A DNA stretch of 64,000 nucleotides from Pectobacterium polaris (GCF_002307355.1 NZ_CP017481.1:310001-374000), one strand, 5' to 3'; counted from the stretch's first letter, positions 1 to 9,938 are shown. Made by a program: numbers and translations. Notes: a model not told the origin generated them from the sequence alone.

Positions 1-1
1 A

Positions 2-1231
2 TCCACCATCGGTACGGCACAGTCCGCCTTTGAGAACGGCTTTGCCGCATCATGGTCGGTGATTGGCGCCGCCATCGGTTTCCCGCTGTTTGGTATGATT
101 CTGGTGAAGAAGATTTATAACACCGGGAAAATCACCATCTCCGGCGCGATTGCCGAGAAATACGGTACCAGCACCAAGAACATCATTTCGATCATCATGA
201 TCTATGCGCTGTTGCTGGTTAACGTGGGCAACTACGTCAGCGGCGCGGCAGCCATCGCCACGGTGTTGAAAGTCTCCCTGCCTGTCGCCGCGCTGATCAC
301 TGCCATCGTCAGTACTTTCTACTACTATTTCGGTGGCTTGAAAGGAACGGCCTACATCACGCTGATCCACAGTGCCGTGAAGTACGCTGGCGTCATGATC
401 ATTCTGTTTGTGGCATTGAAAATGACCGGCGGCTTTAAGCCAATGATCGAACAAATGCCGGATTACTACTGGACGTGGGACGGTAAGCTCGGTGCCAGCA
501 CCATCTTCGCCTGGCTGATCGGGACTATCGGTTCTATCTTCTGTACGCAGTTCGTGATTCAGGCAATTTCGTCAACGAAAGATGCCACCAGCGCTAAACG
601 TGCTACCTGGGTTGCCTTCTTCTTCTGTATGCCGATTGCGCTGGCTATCGCGGTCATCGGTGTTGCAGCGAAGTTTGCCCACCCTGAAATCAACAGCCTG
701 TACGCAATGCCAGTCTTCTTGCAAGACATGAACCCATGGCTCGCTGGTCTGGTCACCACGTCACTGGTCGCGTCTATCTTCATCAGCGTGAGTATGGTGG
801 CACTGGCTATCGTTTCCCTGCTGATTAAGGATTTCTACGTTCCTTACTGGAAACCGACGCCAGAAAAAGAAATGAAAATGACCCGGATCCTCTCGCTTGT
901 CGTAGGTTTCGCGCCGCTCATCTTCGTTCTGTTCGTCCCTGAAATCCTGAAGCTGTCATTCTTTACGCGCGCCATTCGACTGTCGATTTCCGTGGTTGCC
1001 GTCATTGCGTTCTACCTGCCGTTCTTCGGCAGCGCTCGCGGTGCAAACGCCAGCCTGATCTCCGCCTGCGTGGCCACCTCTGTTTGGTATATTCTCGGCA
1101 ACCCATACGGCATTGATAACATGTATGTCGCGTTGGTTACCCCTGCTGTCGTCATACTGATCGACCGCATGATTCCGAACAAAGCGAACAAAATCAAAAC
1201 CTCTCCAACTGAAAATAAATCGGGAGCCTGA
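2..1231 (+). CDS. Sodium:solute symporter (SSS family), 5' end cut by window
   Basis: The reading frame is open from base 2, so the gene starts outside the window; about 409 residues are visible. The product is an inner-membrane protein with many hydrophobic helices and a short charged tail. The early stretch STIGTAQSAF, followed by alternating helices and the YYYFGGLKGTAYITLIH segment, is typical of sodium/solute symporters, which use the sodium gradient to import small organic solutes. The substrate cannot be read from the sequence. The stop overlaps the ribosome site (GGGAG) of the next gene, which starts 3 bases later, so the two are very probably co-transcribed. The neighbours (Asp-box protein, YhcH family) suggest a sugar acid or sialic-acid-like substrate; that is inference. 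Confidence 0.85.
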   Translation, partial: STIGTAQSAFENGFAASWSVIGAAIGFPLFGMILVKKIYNTGKITISGAIAEKYGTSTKNIISIIMIYALLLVNVGNYVSGAAAIATVLKVSLPVAALITAIVSTFYYYFGGLKGTAYITLIHSAVKYAGVMIILFVALKMTGGFKPMIEQMPDYYWTWDGKLGASTIFAWLIGTIGSIFCTQFVIQAISSTKDATSAKRATWVAFFFCMPIALAIAVIGVAAKFAHPEINSLYAMPVFLQDMNPWLAGLVTTSLVASIFISVSMVALAIVSLLIKDFYVPYWKPTPEKEMKMTRILSLVVGFAPLIFVLFVPEILKLSFFTRAIRLSISVVAVIAFYLPFFGSARGANASLISACVATSVWYILGNPYGIDNMYVALVTPAVVILIDRMIPNKANKIKTSPTENKSGA

Positions 1232-1234
1232 GTC

Positions 1235-2422
1235 ATGAGTAGCGAAATCATTACTGTGGAACGTAGCGGAAAAGTTCATCACGCAGAAGGCGATGCCGCG
1301 CGTCTGGATGCCTACATTCCATCGGAATGCCCGCAGAATCATGCGGCCAACCTGCTCCATCTGCCGAACGGCGATGTGCTGTGTGTCTGGTTTGGCGGTA
1401 CCCAAGAAGGGATTGCAGATATCTCTATCTACATGTCTCGCCTGGTGAAAGGCAGCGATAACTGGAGTCAAGCCGTTAAGCTGTCTGAAGATGCTACGCG
1501 TTCTGAGCAGAACCCAGTTCTGTTCCTCGCACCGGACAACGTGCTCTGGCTGCTGTACACCGCGCAGAAATCCGGTAATCAGGACACTGCGATTGTGCGC
1601 TACCGCCAGTCTACGGATTTGGGTGTGACCTGGGGCGAGATCGGCACGTTGCTCGATCAGCCGGGCACCTTCATCCGCCAGCCCATCACTGTGCTGAAAA
1701 ACGGCGACTGGCTGCTGCCGGTGTTCTACTGCCGCGTTCAGCCGGGTGAGAAATGGGTCGGCAACGATGATGACAGCGCCGTAAAAATTTCCAGCGATCA
1801 GGGGAAAACCTGGCAGGAATACCCGGTGCCAAACAGCACGGGCTGCGTGCATATGAACATCACCCCGTTGCACGACGGCACGCTGCTGGCGCTGTACCGC
1901 AGTCGCTGGGCTGATTTCATCTACCAAAGCCGTTCAACGGATGGCGGTAAAACCTGGTCGGATCCCGTGCCGACCGATTTGCCGAACAATAACTCGTCCA
2001 TTCAGGTGACGACGCTGGAGAATGGCCATCTGGCGCTGGTGTTCAACCATATGAGCGCCGCCGATGCCACCGAACGCCGTCTGTCGCTGTACGATGAAAT
2101 CGAGGATGAAGAAGACAAAGCCAGCGATGCCAAAATACCGGAAGTACAAGCTGGTGGCCGTAGCGCCTTCTGGGGTGCTCCACGCGCCCCGATGACGCTC
2201 GCCATTTCGGAAGACGGCGGTAAAAGCTGGCCGTGGCAGCGTAATATCGAAGTGGGTGACGGTTACTGCATGACCAATAACTCCACGGAGAAGCTGAACC
2301 GCGAGTTCTCTTACCCCAGCGTCAAACAAGCGCAAGACGGTAAGCTGCACGTAGCGTTCACCTACTTCCGTCAGGCGATCAAGCACGTCGTGGTGAGTGA
2401 AGAGTGGGTCAAAGCGAACTAA
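1235..2422 (+). CDS. Sialidase-like Asp-box (BNR repeat) protein
   Basis: A 395-residue protein with four Asp-box motifs (S-x-D-x-G-x-T/S-W) at residues 126-133, 186-193, 234-241 and 325-332. Their spacing fits a beta-propeller of the sialidase superfamily (BNR_2-like). There is no signal peptide or membrane segment, so the product should be cytoplasmic. A canonical sialidase F/Y-R-I-P motif is absent; the nearest match is FIRQP at 146-150. An acidic insert (about 287-299, rich in D/E) interrupts the propeller. It starts 3 bases after the symporter stop with a GGGAG ribosome site. A glycosidase or lyase acting on an imported sugar acid is plausible, but neither activity nor substrate can be established here. 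Confidence 0.8.
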   Translation: MSSEIITVERSGKVHHAEGDAARLDAYIPSECPQNHAANLLHLPNGDVLCVWFGGTQEGIADISIYMSRLVKGSDNWSQAVKLSEDATRSEQNPVLFLAPDNVLWLLYTAQKSGNQDTAIVRYRQSTDLGVTWGEIGTLLDQPGTFIRQPITVLKNGDWLLPVFYCRVQPGEKWVGNDDDSAVKISSDQGKTWQEYPVPNSTGCVHMNITPLHDGTLLALYRSRWADFIYQSRSTDGGKTWSDPVPTDLPNNNSSIQVTTLENGHLALVFNHMSAADATERRLSLYDEIEDEEDKASDAKIPEVQAGGRSAFWGAPRAPMTLAISEDGGKSWPWQRNIEVGDGYCMTNNSTEKLNREFSYPSVKQAQDGKLHVAFTYFRQAIKHVVVSEEWVKAN

Positions 2423-2466
2423 ACCGCGCTGCTTTTTCTCTTTGTCAGCGGGGGTTCTCCCCCGCA

Positions 2467-2591
<125 letters not shown>

Positions 2592-2608
2592 ATCTTCAGG
2601 ATACTATT

Positions 2609-3076
2609 ATGATTGCAGGAAACCTCAACGCCCTCAAACTCGCTACGCTGCCCGATGCACTGTGGGCGATTCTGTCCGCACCGGGCATGTCGCTGGCTGA
2701 ACTGAATGCGCTGCCCGAAGGCCGTTACCAGCCGGAAGGTGCCGACTGGTTCTACAACATCGGCACCGTGAACACCGCACCGCGTGCCACGAGACATACC
2801 GAATTTCACAGCAACTACCTCGATATTCAACTGATTCTGGAAGGTGAGGAGATTATCGGTTACGGTCTGAATGATGTGCATGGTCAGCCCGCGACTGAAC
2901 GTAAGCCGGACCTCTACATTCTGGATAATCCTCAGGTGCCGCATCAGATCCACCTTCGGGCAGGCGACTTCGTCACGTTCTATCCGGGTGAAGCCCATCA
3001 GGCGCTGTGTGCGATTAACGACAGCCCTGCTCCGGTCAAAAAAGCCGTGTTTAAAATCCCCGTCACGTTATTGTAA
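2609..3076 (+). CDS. YhcH/YjgK/YiaL family protein
   Basis: A 155-residue protein of the YhcH/YjgK/YiaL (DUF386, EbgC-like) family, a cupin-like fold. The family pattern ATRHTEFHSNYLDIQLILEGEE and the later PGEAHQAL are present; their His and Glu residues line the presumed metal/sugar pocket. E. coli relatives lie in the nan (sialic acid) and yia sugar clusters and are thought to handle sugar anomers or epimers. An AGGA ribosome site lies 8 bases before the ATG. The gene is downstream of the symporter and Asp-box genes across the ERIC element, which supports a shared sugar pathway. Confidence 0.88.
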   Translation: MIAGNLNALKLATLPDALWAILSAPGMSLAELNALPEGRYQPEGADWFYNIGTVNTAPRATRHTEFHSNYLDIQLILEGEEIIGYGLNDVHGQPATERKPDLYILDNPQVPHQIHLRAGDFVTFYPGEAHQALCAINDSPAPVKKAVFKIPVTLL

Positions 3077-3122
3077 TTAAGAATGGTTGCATCAAAGCCG
3101 TTAAGTTTGATTAAGGAGACAC

Positions 3123-3812
3123 ATGTCAACGACAGCCCCTAAACACGCCCTGATTACCGGTAGCAGCTCAGGGATCGGTGCCGCCATCACACAAAAATTA
3201 CTGGCGGAAGGCTGGCGGGTAACCGGCCTGTCACGCAAGCCGGGTGACTATTCACATCCACACTTTACCCACCGCGCGGTGGATATCATGGATACGCCCG
3301 CGCTGACGGCTATTCTGGACGAGATTACGCAGGTTGATGCCGTGATCCATGCCGCTGGCATCATGAAAGCGGCCCCGCTCGGTCAGCTTTCGCTGGAAGA
3401 CGGTGAAACGCTGTGGCGATTGCATATCAACGCGGCGCAGGTGCTTGCCGACCGTCTGGTCGATAAGCTGCCGCAGGGTGGCCGGATTGTACTGCTGGGC
3501 AGCCGCACGTCGAGCGGTTCAGCAGGACGCAGCCAGTACGTCACCACCAAATCCGCAATGATCGGCATGGCAAGAAGCTGGGCAGCGGAACTGGCTCCGC
3601 GCGGCATTACGGTAAACATCGTCGCGCCGGGCGCAACGGAAACGCCGATGCTGACGATGCCGGGCCGCCAGAGTTCTCCGCCGAAGCTGCCACCGATTGG
3701 GCGCTTCATCCAGCCACAGGAAGTGGCAGATTTGGTGGGTTATCTGCTCTCCCCATCTGCCGCAGCCATTACCGGGCAGCAGTTGGTGATGTGCGGTGGC
3801 GCATCGCTGTAA
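3123..3812 (+). CDS. Short-chain dehydrogenase/reductase (SDR)
   Basis: A 229-residue classical SDR. The Rossmann nucleotide motif TGSSSGIG is at residues 12-19, a HAAG variant of the NNAG structural motif at 77-80, and the catalytic YxxxK as Y139-V-T-T-K143 with Ser residues just before it. The PGATETPM stretch follows the active site as usual. It should be a cytoplasmic NAD(P)-dependent oxidoreductase of a sugar or hydroxy acid. An AAGGAG ribosome site lies 5 bases before the ATG. It is the last gene of the apparent symporter/Asp-box/YhcH operon, which ends at a long hairpin shared with the convergent regulator. The substrate is unknown. Confidence 0.88.
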   Translation: MSTTAPKHALITGSSSGIGAAITQKLLAEGWRVTGLSRKPGDYSHPHFTHRAVDIMDTPALTAILDEITQVDAVIHAAGIMKAAPLGQLSLEDGETLWRLHINAAQVLADRLVDKLPQGGRIVLLGSRTSSGSAGRSQYVTTKSAMIGMARSWAAELAPRGITVNIVAPGATETPMLTMPGRQSSPPKLPPIGRFIQPQEVADLVGYLLSPSAAAITGQQLVMCGGASL

Positions 3813-3826
3813 GCCATCACGATTTC

Positions 3827-3861
3827 CTAGCCAAACTGGCCCCACAGGCCGGTTTGGCTAG
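3827..3861. terminator. Bidirectional hairpin between convergent genes
   Basis: A 15-bp inverted repeat (arms 3827-3841 and 3847-3861, one G-U pair, five-base loop) lies exactly between the SDR gene and the convergent regulator, and includes the regulator's TAG stop codon. There is no clear T-tract on either strand, so termination is inferred from stem strength and position. Confidence 0.55.
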
Positions 3862-5048
3862 CTGCTGGCGCGCGGCTCAAAGATGAATTTCACCTTTTCC
3901 TGTACGGGGGGATGCTCGTCGTTGTCCATCATGGCGAGCACCAAACGCCCAACCTCCGCCCCCAGCTTTTCATAGTCCAGTCGCATCGCGGTCAGCGCTG
4001 GGAACGTGTGCTCACATTGTTCAGAACCATCCAGACAGGCAATCGCTAGATCGTAAGGGACTTTCATCAGGCGGCGCTGGCATTCAAAGAGCGCGCCCAG
4101 CGCTATTTCCTCATGACTACAGATAATCGCATCCAGCTCCGGCTGGTTTTGTAGCAGTTCCGTCATGGCATAGCGGCCAAATTGCAGACTCGGTGCCTCC
4201 GGGATAGTAATTTTCAAATCCGCATTGTGATAATGCGCCAGCATGGCTTTATTCCAACCGTTCAACTGCTGTTTTTGCAAACGGTTATCCGTATGAGCGC
4301 CGATATAAGCCACGTGGCGATACCCCTTTTCCAGCAGCGACATCGTCAGTTGCTCCGCCGCTTCGGCAAGGGCGATATCAATATTGATGTTCGCACTCAG
4401 CACATCAGCACCGGAAACGTTCACCGTAATGACGTTACTGGCCTGAATAATATCTCGGGTTCGCTGTGAGAGTTGCGCGCTGAATAACACCAACGCCGCT
4501 GGCCGCTGTTGCAGGAGTTTTTCGACCATGCCCGCTTCGGTATGCTGGCGATATTCATGGCAGCCCATGATTAACGGAACGTTATGTTTACCGACTGCCT
4601 GTTGCAGCGCCTGCACAAAACGCACGCTGGCGCGATCTTGCTGAAAAGGATAAAGCACTGCGATAGCAGGCTGATAGGCTGATGCCAGCGCGCCTGCGGC
4701 CTGATTCGGTACATAGCCCAGCGTTTTTATCGCATCATTGATTTTCTTCTGTGTCGCATCAGAAACCAACCCTGGCTCCCGCAACGCACGGGACACCGTC
4801 ATCGCGCCGACACCGGCATGGCTCGCAATGTCCTGTAGCGTCACGCGACTCGTACTCTCGGTGAGCTGGCTGGCCTCTTGATTGGGTTCATAGCCTAATG
4901 CTCTGGCGGCCAGTTCCACTTTGCTGCGTAACTTTTCAGAGACCAGATCGGGTTTGCGCATCACGCGCGATACCGTCATCGTCCCTACGCCCGCGTAGTC
5001 GGCGACATCCTGTAGCGTAACCTTACCGGTACTGCGACGCTTACGCAT
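3858..5048 (-). CDS. LacI/GntR-type transcriptional regulator with two tandem HTH domains
   Basis: A 396-residue repressor. The start is taken at the ATG at 5048 because GGAGAGGAAG lies just upstream; an in-frame ATG 11 codons earlier has no such site. Two complete LacI-type helix-turn-helix domains are visible: residues 11-57 (TLQDVADYAGVGTMTVSR...) and 70-116 (TLQDIASHAGVGAMTVSR...), followed by one hinge (AAGALAS) and one periplasmic-binding-like effector domain. A normal member has a single N-terminal domain and about 330-340 residues. The G-x-MTVSR-x-M/L-R-x-P type of HTH resembles GntR/IdnR gluconate repressors. It is divergent from the PTS/aldolase genes and is probably their regulator. 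Confidence 0.9.
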   Translation of the reverse strand: MRKRRSTGKVTLQDVADYAGVGTMTVSRVMRKPDLVSEKLRSKVELAARALGYEPNQEASQLTESTSRVTLQDIASHAGVGAMTVSRALREPGLVSDATQKKINDAIKTLGYVPNQAAGALASAYQPAIAVLYPFQQDRASVRFVQALQQAVGKHNVPLIMGCHEYRQHTEAGMVEKLLQQRPAALVLFSAQLSQRTRDIIQASNVITVNVSGADVLSANINIDIALAEAAEQLTMSLLEKGYRHVAYIGAHTDNRLQKQQLNGWNKAMLAHYHNADLKITIPEAPSLQFGRYAMTELLQNQPELDAIICSHEEIALGALFECQRRLMKVPYDLAIACLDGSEQCEHTFPALTAMRLDYEKLGAEVGRLVLAMMDNDEHPPVQEKVKFIFEPRASS

Positions 5049-5094
5049 GCTCACTTCCTCTCCATTCGTCATTTTTCTCATCGCACGGTCGCGA

Positions 5095-5107
5095 TAACAG
5101 CCTGTTA
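5095..5107. promoter_or_regulatory. Candidate operator in the regulator/PTS intergenic region
   Basis: TAACAGCCTGTTA is a perfect 6+1+6 inverted repeat about 47 bases upstream of the regulator start, within the 315-base gap (5049-5363) separating it from the divergent PTS genes. It resembles the ...GTTA/TAAC... ends of GntR-type operators. The rest of the gap is AT-rich near the PTS genes and holds no convincing gene. Assignment to this regulator is inference. Confidence 0.3.
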
Positions 5108-5363
5108 CGTCATTGCCTTCAGGCTAGCGTGAAGGGGTAGGCAACGTGAGAACACCCGATTTCCCGACTCATTCACGCCGTGTTATCGCCGTTCATAGTG
5201 TGCCTGTGACAACACGGGGGAACAAATAATGGCCCCGCTTGTGCTAAGCAGGTCACAGTTAATGATAGTCATATCAGTTAGCGCTATCTTTTTAGATGTT
5301 AATCACATTATTTTCGAGGCCGGCACACTATCCTGCGTTCAGAATGATACAGAGGTGACTCTA

Positions 5364-5807
5364 ATGCTTAACACTTTACTAACACCAGACGTTGTTCAGA
5401 TTTTACCTGCCTGTGATGACTGGCGTCACGCTATCGCCTTGTCCTGTAAGCCTTTACTGGATAACGGTTCGATTGAACCCACTTATGTTGAGGCGATCTA
5501 CCGCTCTCATGAGGCCATCGGTCCTTACTATGTCGTCGGCCCGGGAATTGCCATGCCGCATGCGCGCCCGGAAGACGGCGTAAACCAACTCGCCGTCAGC
5601 CTGACGCTGATTCGCGACGGCGTGGTTTTCCATTCCGAAGACAACGATCCTGTGCATTTACTGATTGTTCTGGCCGCCACAGACAGCAACAGCCATATCG
5701 ATATTATTTCACAGCTCGCGCAGTTGTTCGACACGCCTGATGACGTCGCCGCGTTAATTAACGCGACGGAAGTCGAACAGGTGCTTTCCGTTATTTCTCG
5801 TTATTAA
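5364..5807 (+). CDS. PTS EIIA component, ascorbate/fructose type
   Basis: A 147-residue PTS EIIA domain (mannitol/fructose/Ula type). The start is placed at the ATG at 5364, preceded by AGAGGTGA; a longer open frame reaching 5229 has no ribosome site and an untypical sequence. The phosphorylated histidine is H66 in GIAMPHARPEDG, the hallmark of this family. The length is close to E. coli UlaC. It accepts phosphate from HPr and passes it to the EIIB encoded next. It is the first gene of an operon with EIIB, EIIC and an aldolase, divergent from the double-HTH regulator. Confidence 0.88.
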   Translation: MLNTLLTPDVVQILPACDDWRHAIALSCKPLLDNGSIEPTYVEAIYRSHEAIGPYYVVGPGIAMPHARPEDGVNQLAVSLTLIRDGVVFHSEDNDPVHLLIVLAATDSNSHIDIISQLAQLFDTPDDVAALINATEVEQVLSVISRY

Positions 5808-5829
5808 TTGCCACCAGAGGACACAGATT

Positions 5830-6117
5830 ATGAAAATTACAGTCGTATGCGGTAACGGCCTGGGTACCAGCCTGATGATGGAAATGAGCATTAAAAACAT
5901 CGTTAAAGAACTCGGCGTGGTTGCTGACGTGGATCACGTAGATTTAGGCTCGGCGAAAGGCACGGACAGCGACATCTTTGTCGGTACAAAGGATATTGCC
6001 GATCAGCTCGTCGCGCAGGCAGTCGGGGGGAAAATTGTGTCCCTGAGCAACATGATCGATAAAGTGGCGATGAAAGAGCGCCTGTCGGTCGCCCTGACAG
6101 AACTTGGCGCATTATAA
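5830..6117 (+). CDS. PTS EIIB component, ascorbate (Ula/Sga) type
   Basis: A 95-residue EIIB with the phospho-cysteine loop at the N terminus (VVCGNGLGTSLMM, active C7), typical of the lactose/ascorbate EIIB fold and similar in length to UlaB. It relays phosphate from EIIA to the sugar during uptake through the EIIC encoded 14 bases downstream. Ribosome site CAGAGGA. The sugar is not identifiable from the sequence. Confidence 0.88.
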   Translation: MKITVVCGNGLGTSLMMEMSIKNIVKELGVVADVDHVDLGSAKGTDSDIFVGTKDIADQLVAQAVGGKIVSLSNMIDKVAMKERLSVALTELGAL

Positions 6118-6131
6118 GCGAGGGATCAAAA

Positions 6132-7391
6132 ATGGAATTCTTCCGTTTTTTAATGAGTGATGTGCTGTCTGAACCGTCCATATTGGTCGGTTTGATTGCG
6201 CTTATCGGCCTGATTGCACAGAAAAAACCGGTTACGGAATGCATCAAGGGCACGGTGAAAACCGTCATGGGTTTCCTGATCCTCGGGGCGGGCGCGAGCC
6301 TGATCGTGTCCTCGCTGGGAGATTTCGCCCAGATTTTCCACCATGCATTTGGTATCGCCGGTGTGGTGCCGAACAATGAAGCCATTGTCGCGGTAGCACA
6401 GAAGAACTTCGGCACCGAGATGGCGATGATCATGTTCTTCGCGATGGTCATCAATATCGCGATTGCCCGCTTTACGCCGTGGAAATACATTTTCCTGACC
6501 GGCCACCACACGCTGTTTATGTCGATGATGGTTGCCGTGATTCTGGCGACCGCAGGCATGAAAGGCGTGCTGCTGATTACCGTTGGGTCGCTGGTCGTTG
6601 GGGTATCAATGGTGCTGTTCCCTGCCATTATTCACCCGTATATGAAGAAAGTCACAGGCTCGGATGACGTCGCCTTTGGTCACTTCTCGGCGATATCACA
6701 GCTGCTGTCAGCGTTTATCGGCAGCAAGTTTGGTAATAAAGAGAAATCAACGGAGGACATGGAAGTACCAAAGAGCCTGCTGTTCCTGCGTGATACGCCG
6801 GTTGCCATCGCCTTTACCATGTTTTTCATCTTCATTTTCACCTGCCTGTTTGCCGGCCCTGAAGCGGTGAAAACGATGAACGCCGGTGGGAAAAACTGGT
6901 TCATGTTTTCGCTGATCCAATCCATTACCTTTGCCGCTGGCGTATACATCGTGCTGCAAGGCGTGCGGATGGTGATTGCGGAAATCGTGCCTGCGTTTAA
7001 AGGCATTTCTGACAAACTGGTTCCCAACGCTAAACCAGCATTAGATTGCCCCGTGGTCTTCCCGTATGCCCCGAATGCCGTTCTGGTCGGCTTCCTGAGC
7101 AGCTTTGCGGCTGGGGTGATCGGTATGGTCCTGCTCTACCTGATGGGATTAACGGTGATCATTCCCGGCGTGGTGCCGCACTTCTTCGTCGGCGCAGCGG
7201 CTGGCGTTTTCGGTAACGCCACCGGCGGACGTCGCGGTGCAATTTTAGGTTCTTTTGCCAACGGACTGCTGATTACCTTCCTGCCTGTTTTCCTGCTGCC
7301 AGTGCTGGGCAGTATCGGACTGGCGAACACCACGTTCAGCGATTCTGATTTCGGCGCAGTGGGGATTCTACTGGGCATTATCGTGCGCTAA
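6132..7391 (+). CDS. PTS EIIC permease, SgaT/UlaA family
   Basis: A 419-residue polytopic membrane protein of the SgaT/UlaA PTS permease family. Recognisable segments are VMGFLILGAGASLIVSSL, FTPWKYIFLTGHHTLFMSMM, and the C-terminal PHFFVGAAAGVFGNATGGRRG with FANGLLITFLPVFLL. E. coli UlaA is somewhat longer (about 465). It forms the sugar channel and works with the preceding EIIA and EIIB. The pairing with a fructose-6-phosphate aldolase-like enzyme instead of the Ula lactonase/decarboxylase set argues that the substrate is not ascorbate, or that the pathway differs. Confidence 0.88.
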   Translation: MEFFRFLMSDVLSEPSILVGLIALIGLIAQKKPVTECIKGTVKTVMGFLILGAGASLIVSSLGDFAQIFHHAFGIAGVVPNNEAIVAVAQKNFGTEMAMIMFFAMVINIAIARFTPWKYIFLTGHHTLFMSMMVAVILATAGMKGVLLITVGSLVVGVSMVLFPAIIHPYMKKVTGSDDVAFGHFSAISQLLSAFIGSKFGNKEKSTEDMEVPKSLLFLRDTPVAIAFTMFFIFIFTCLFAGPEAVKTMNAGGKNWFMFSLIQSITFAAGVYIVLQGVRMVIAEIVPAFKGISDKLVPNAKPALDCPVVFPYAPNAVLVGFLSSFAAGVIGMVLLYLMGLTVIIPGVVPHFFVGAAAGVFGNATGGRRGAILGSFANGLLITFLPVFLLPVLGSIGLANTTFSDSDFGAVGILLGIIVR

Positions 7392-7444
7392 GCCCGCATG
7401 ATGAATGTCATCCGACAGACCAGTTTTAGTTAACGGGGGAAATG

Positions 7445-8110
7445 ATGGAATTCTATTTAGATACGGCGGATGTCGCCGCAGTAGAACGACTCGCTGGCGT
7501 GTTGCCGATTAAAGGCGTGACCACCAATCCGAGCATTGTCGCACGCGGAAAATCCGATATTTATAGCGTGCTGCGGGACATGCAGGCCCTTATCGGCACG
7601 GAAGGACAGCTGTTCGCTCAGGTGATGTCGCGCGATCCTGACGTGATGGTGGGAGAGGCATTGAAGCTCAGAGATGTGATTCCTTCTCTGGTCGTCAAAG
7701 TGCCGGTGACGCATGCGGGTTTGAGTGCCATCAGGCAATTGACGGCGCTGGATATTCCCACCCTCGGCACCGCCGTATACGGTGCAGGGCAAGGGTTTTA
7801 TGCCGCGCTGGCTGGCGCTCGCTATATCGCGCCTTACGTCAACCGCATTGATGCGCAGGGTGGCGATGGGATTGCGATCGTGAAAGAGCTGCAAACCCTG
7901 ATTAACCTGCACAGCCCGCAGACTCAGGTACTGGCAGCCAGTTTTCGCACGCCGCGTCAGGTGCTGGACTGCCTGCTGGCGGGGTGTCGGGCGATTACCG
8001 TCGACCCTGCCGTTGCTGAACTGTTCCTGCAAGATCCTGCGGTTGAAGATGCGCTTAACCGGTTCGATCATGACTGGCAAGCACGCTTTGGTCATGCCGA
8101 TCTTGGTTGA
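7445..8110 (+). CDS. fsa: Fructose-6-phosphate aldolase (transaldolase-like)
   Basis: A 221-residue class I aldolase of the TalB/Fsa subfamily. Key FsaA positions are kept: Schiff-base K85 (VVKVPVT), Q59 (LFAQV) and Y131 ([12 protein letters not shown]). The KGVTTNPS and [10 protein letters not shown] motifs also match, and the length equals E. coli FsaA (about 220). The ATG at 7445 fits the MEFYLDT family start and lies 5 bases after GGGGG, better than the ATG at 7442. The enzyme cleaves or forms fructose 6-phosphate from dihydroxyacetone and glyceraldehyde 3-phosphate in vitro. Its place after EIIABC suggests it splits the phosphorylated product of that transporter. Confidence 0.9.
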   Translation: MEFYLDTADVAAVERLAGVLPIKGVTTNPSIVARGKSDIYSVLRDMQALIGTEGQLFAQVMSRDPDVMVGEALKLRDVIPSLVVKVPVTHAGLSAIRQLTALDIPTLGTAVYGAGQGFYAALAGARYIAPYVNRIDAQGGDGIAIVKELQTLINLHSPQTQVLAASFRTPRQVLDCLLAGCRAITVDPAVAELFLQDPAVEDALNRFDHDWQARFGHADLG

Positions 8111-8119
8111 TTGATGGAC

Positions 8120-8146
8120 AACACCACTCGCTCGCCGGGTGGTGTT
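8120..8146 (+). terminator. Hairpin after the PTS/aldolase operon
   Basis: Arms AACACCAC (8120-8127) and GTGGTGTT (8139-8146) form an 8-bp stem 9 bases after the aldolase stop. There is no T-tract, so this is a probable but not classic terminator. Confidence 0.45.
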
Positions 8147-9252
<1,106 letters not shown>

Positions 9253-9258
9253 AAAACG

Positions 9259-9938
9259 ATGTCATCACAAGACATGATAAACATCTATTATTTCTTGTTT
9301 GAAGGTGTCAAGTACACGCTCATCGTCACATTTACGTGTTTTTCATCAGCCTTGGTTATTGGATTAACCGTCGCCGTGTTACGGCGACTGGTTTTTCCCC
9401 CAGTGAAGAACATACTGGATATTCTGGTCTTCATTTTTCGTGGTATTCCCGTTTTAATCGCTGTCTTCCTCGTTTATTTCGGCCTTCCTGCAATAGGCCT
9501 GAGCATTCCCCCCTGCTTGCCATGAACATTAGCATTGGCTTAATCAGCGGGAGTTATCTTGCGGAAGTGTTCCGTGGTGCGCTTCAATTGGTTGATCCGT
9601 CAGAGATTACCGCCGCCAAGACCGCAGGTTTAGGGAAATTACAAATTATAAGATACATCGAGCTACCGCAAATGCTCCGCTTTTCTGTTCCTGGGGTAGC
9701 CAACGAATTCTCATCGGTATTAAAAGCCACACCTTTTGCCTACACCGTGGGTATACCAGAAATCACCAAGCAGGCCATGTCCCTGACCGCAGTCACGATG
9801 AACGGTCTGGTCATTTATACGCTGGCGGCAATCCTTTATTTTCTCATTTACAAATTATCTATTATTGCCGTAAGGCGGCTTGAAATGAGATTTCAGGTAA
9901 CGGGCGATGGCTTGAAAAATCAGGGTGGCAATAGATGA
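9259..9938 (+). pseudogene. ABC transporter permease (HisM/GlnP type), frameshifted
   Basis: Two overlapping frames together make one permease. Residues from 9259 to the C run read SSALVIGLTVAV... to FRGIPVLIAVFLVYFGLPAIGLSIPP. The rest (NISIGLISGSYLAEVFRGAL, the EAA-like loop with AAKTAGLGKLQIIRYIELPQ) continues one base out of phase to 9938. The break is at the six-C run 9508-9513: one extra C restores GLSIPPLLAMNIS and a protein of 226 residues, the normal size. Unless suppressed by slippage or caused by a sequencing error, the gene is inactive. Its end overlaps the ATPase gene as ATGA. Confidence 0.88.

Noticed and set aside
5229..5363. N-terminal extension of the PTS EIIA frame
   Set aside because: No ribosome site at 5229 and a non-family sequence; AGAGGTGA before 5364 marks the start.
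9508..9530. Programmed frameshifting at the C6 run as the normal mode of expression
   Set aside because: Possible, but no stimulatory stem-loop or pause element is evident; mutation or sequencing error is simpler.
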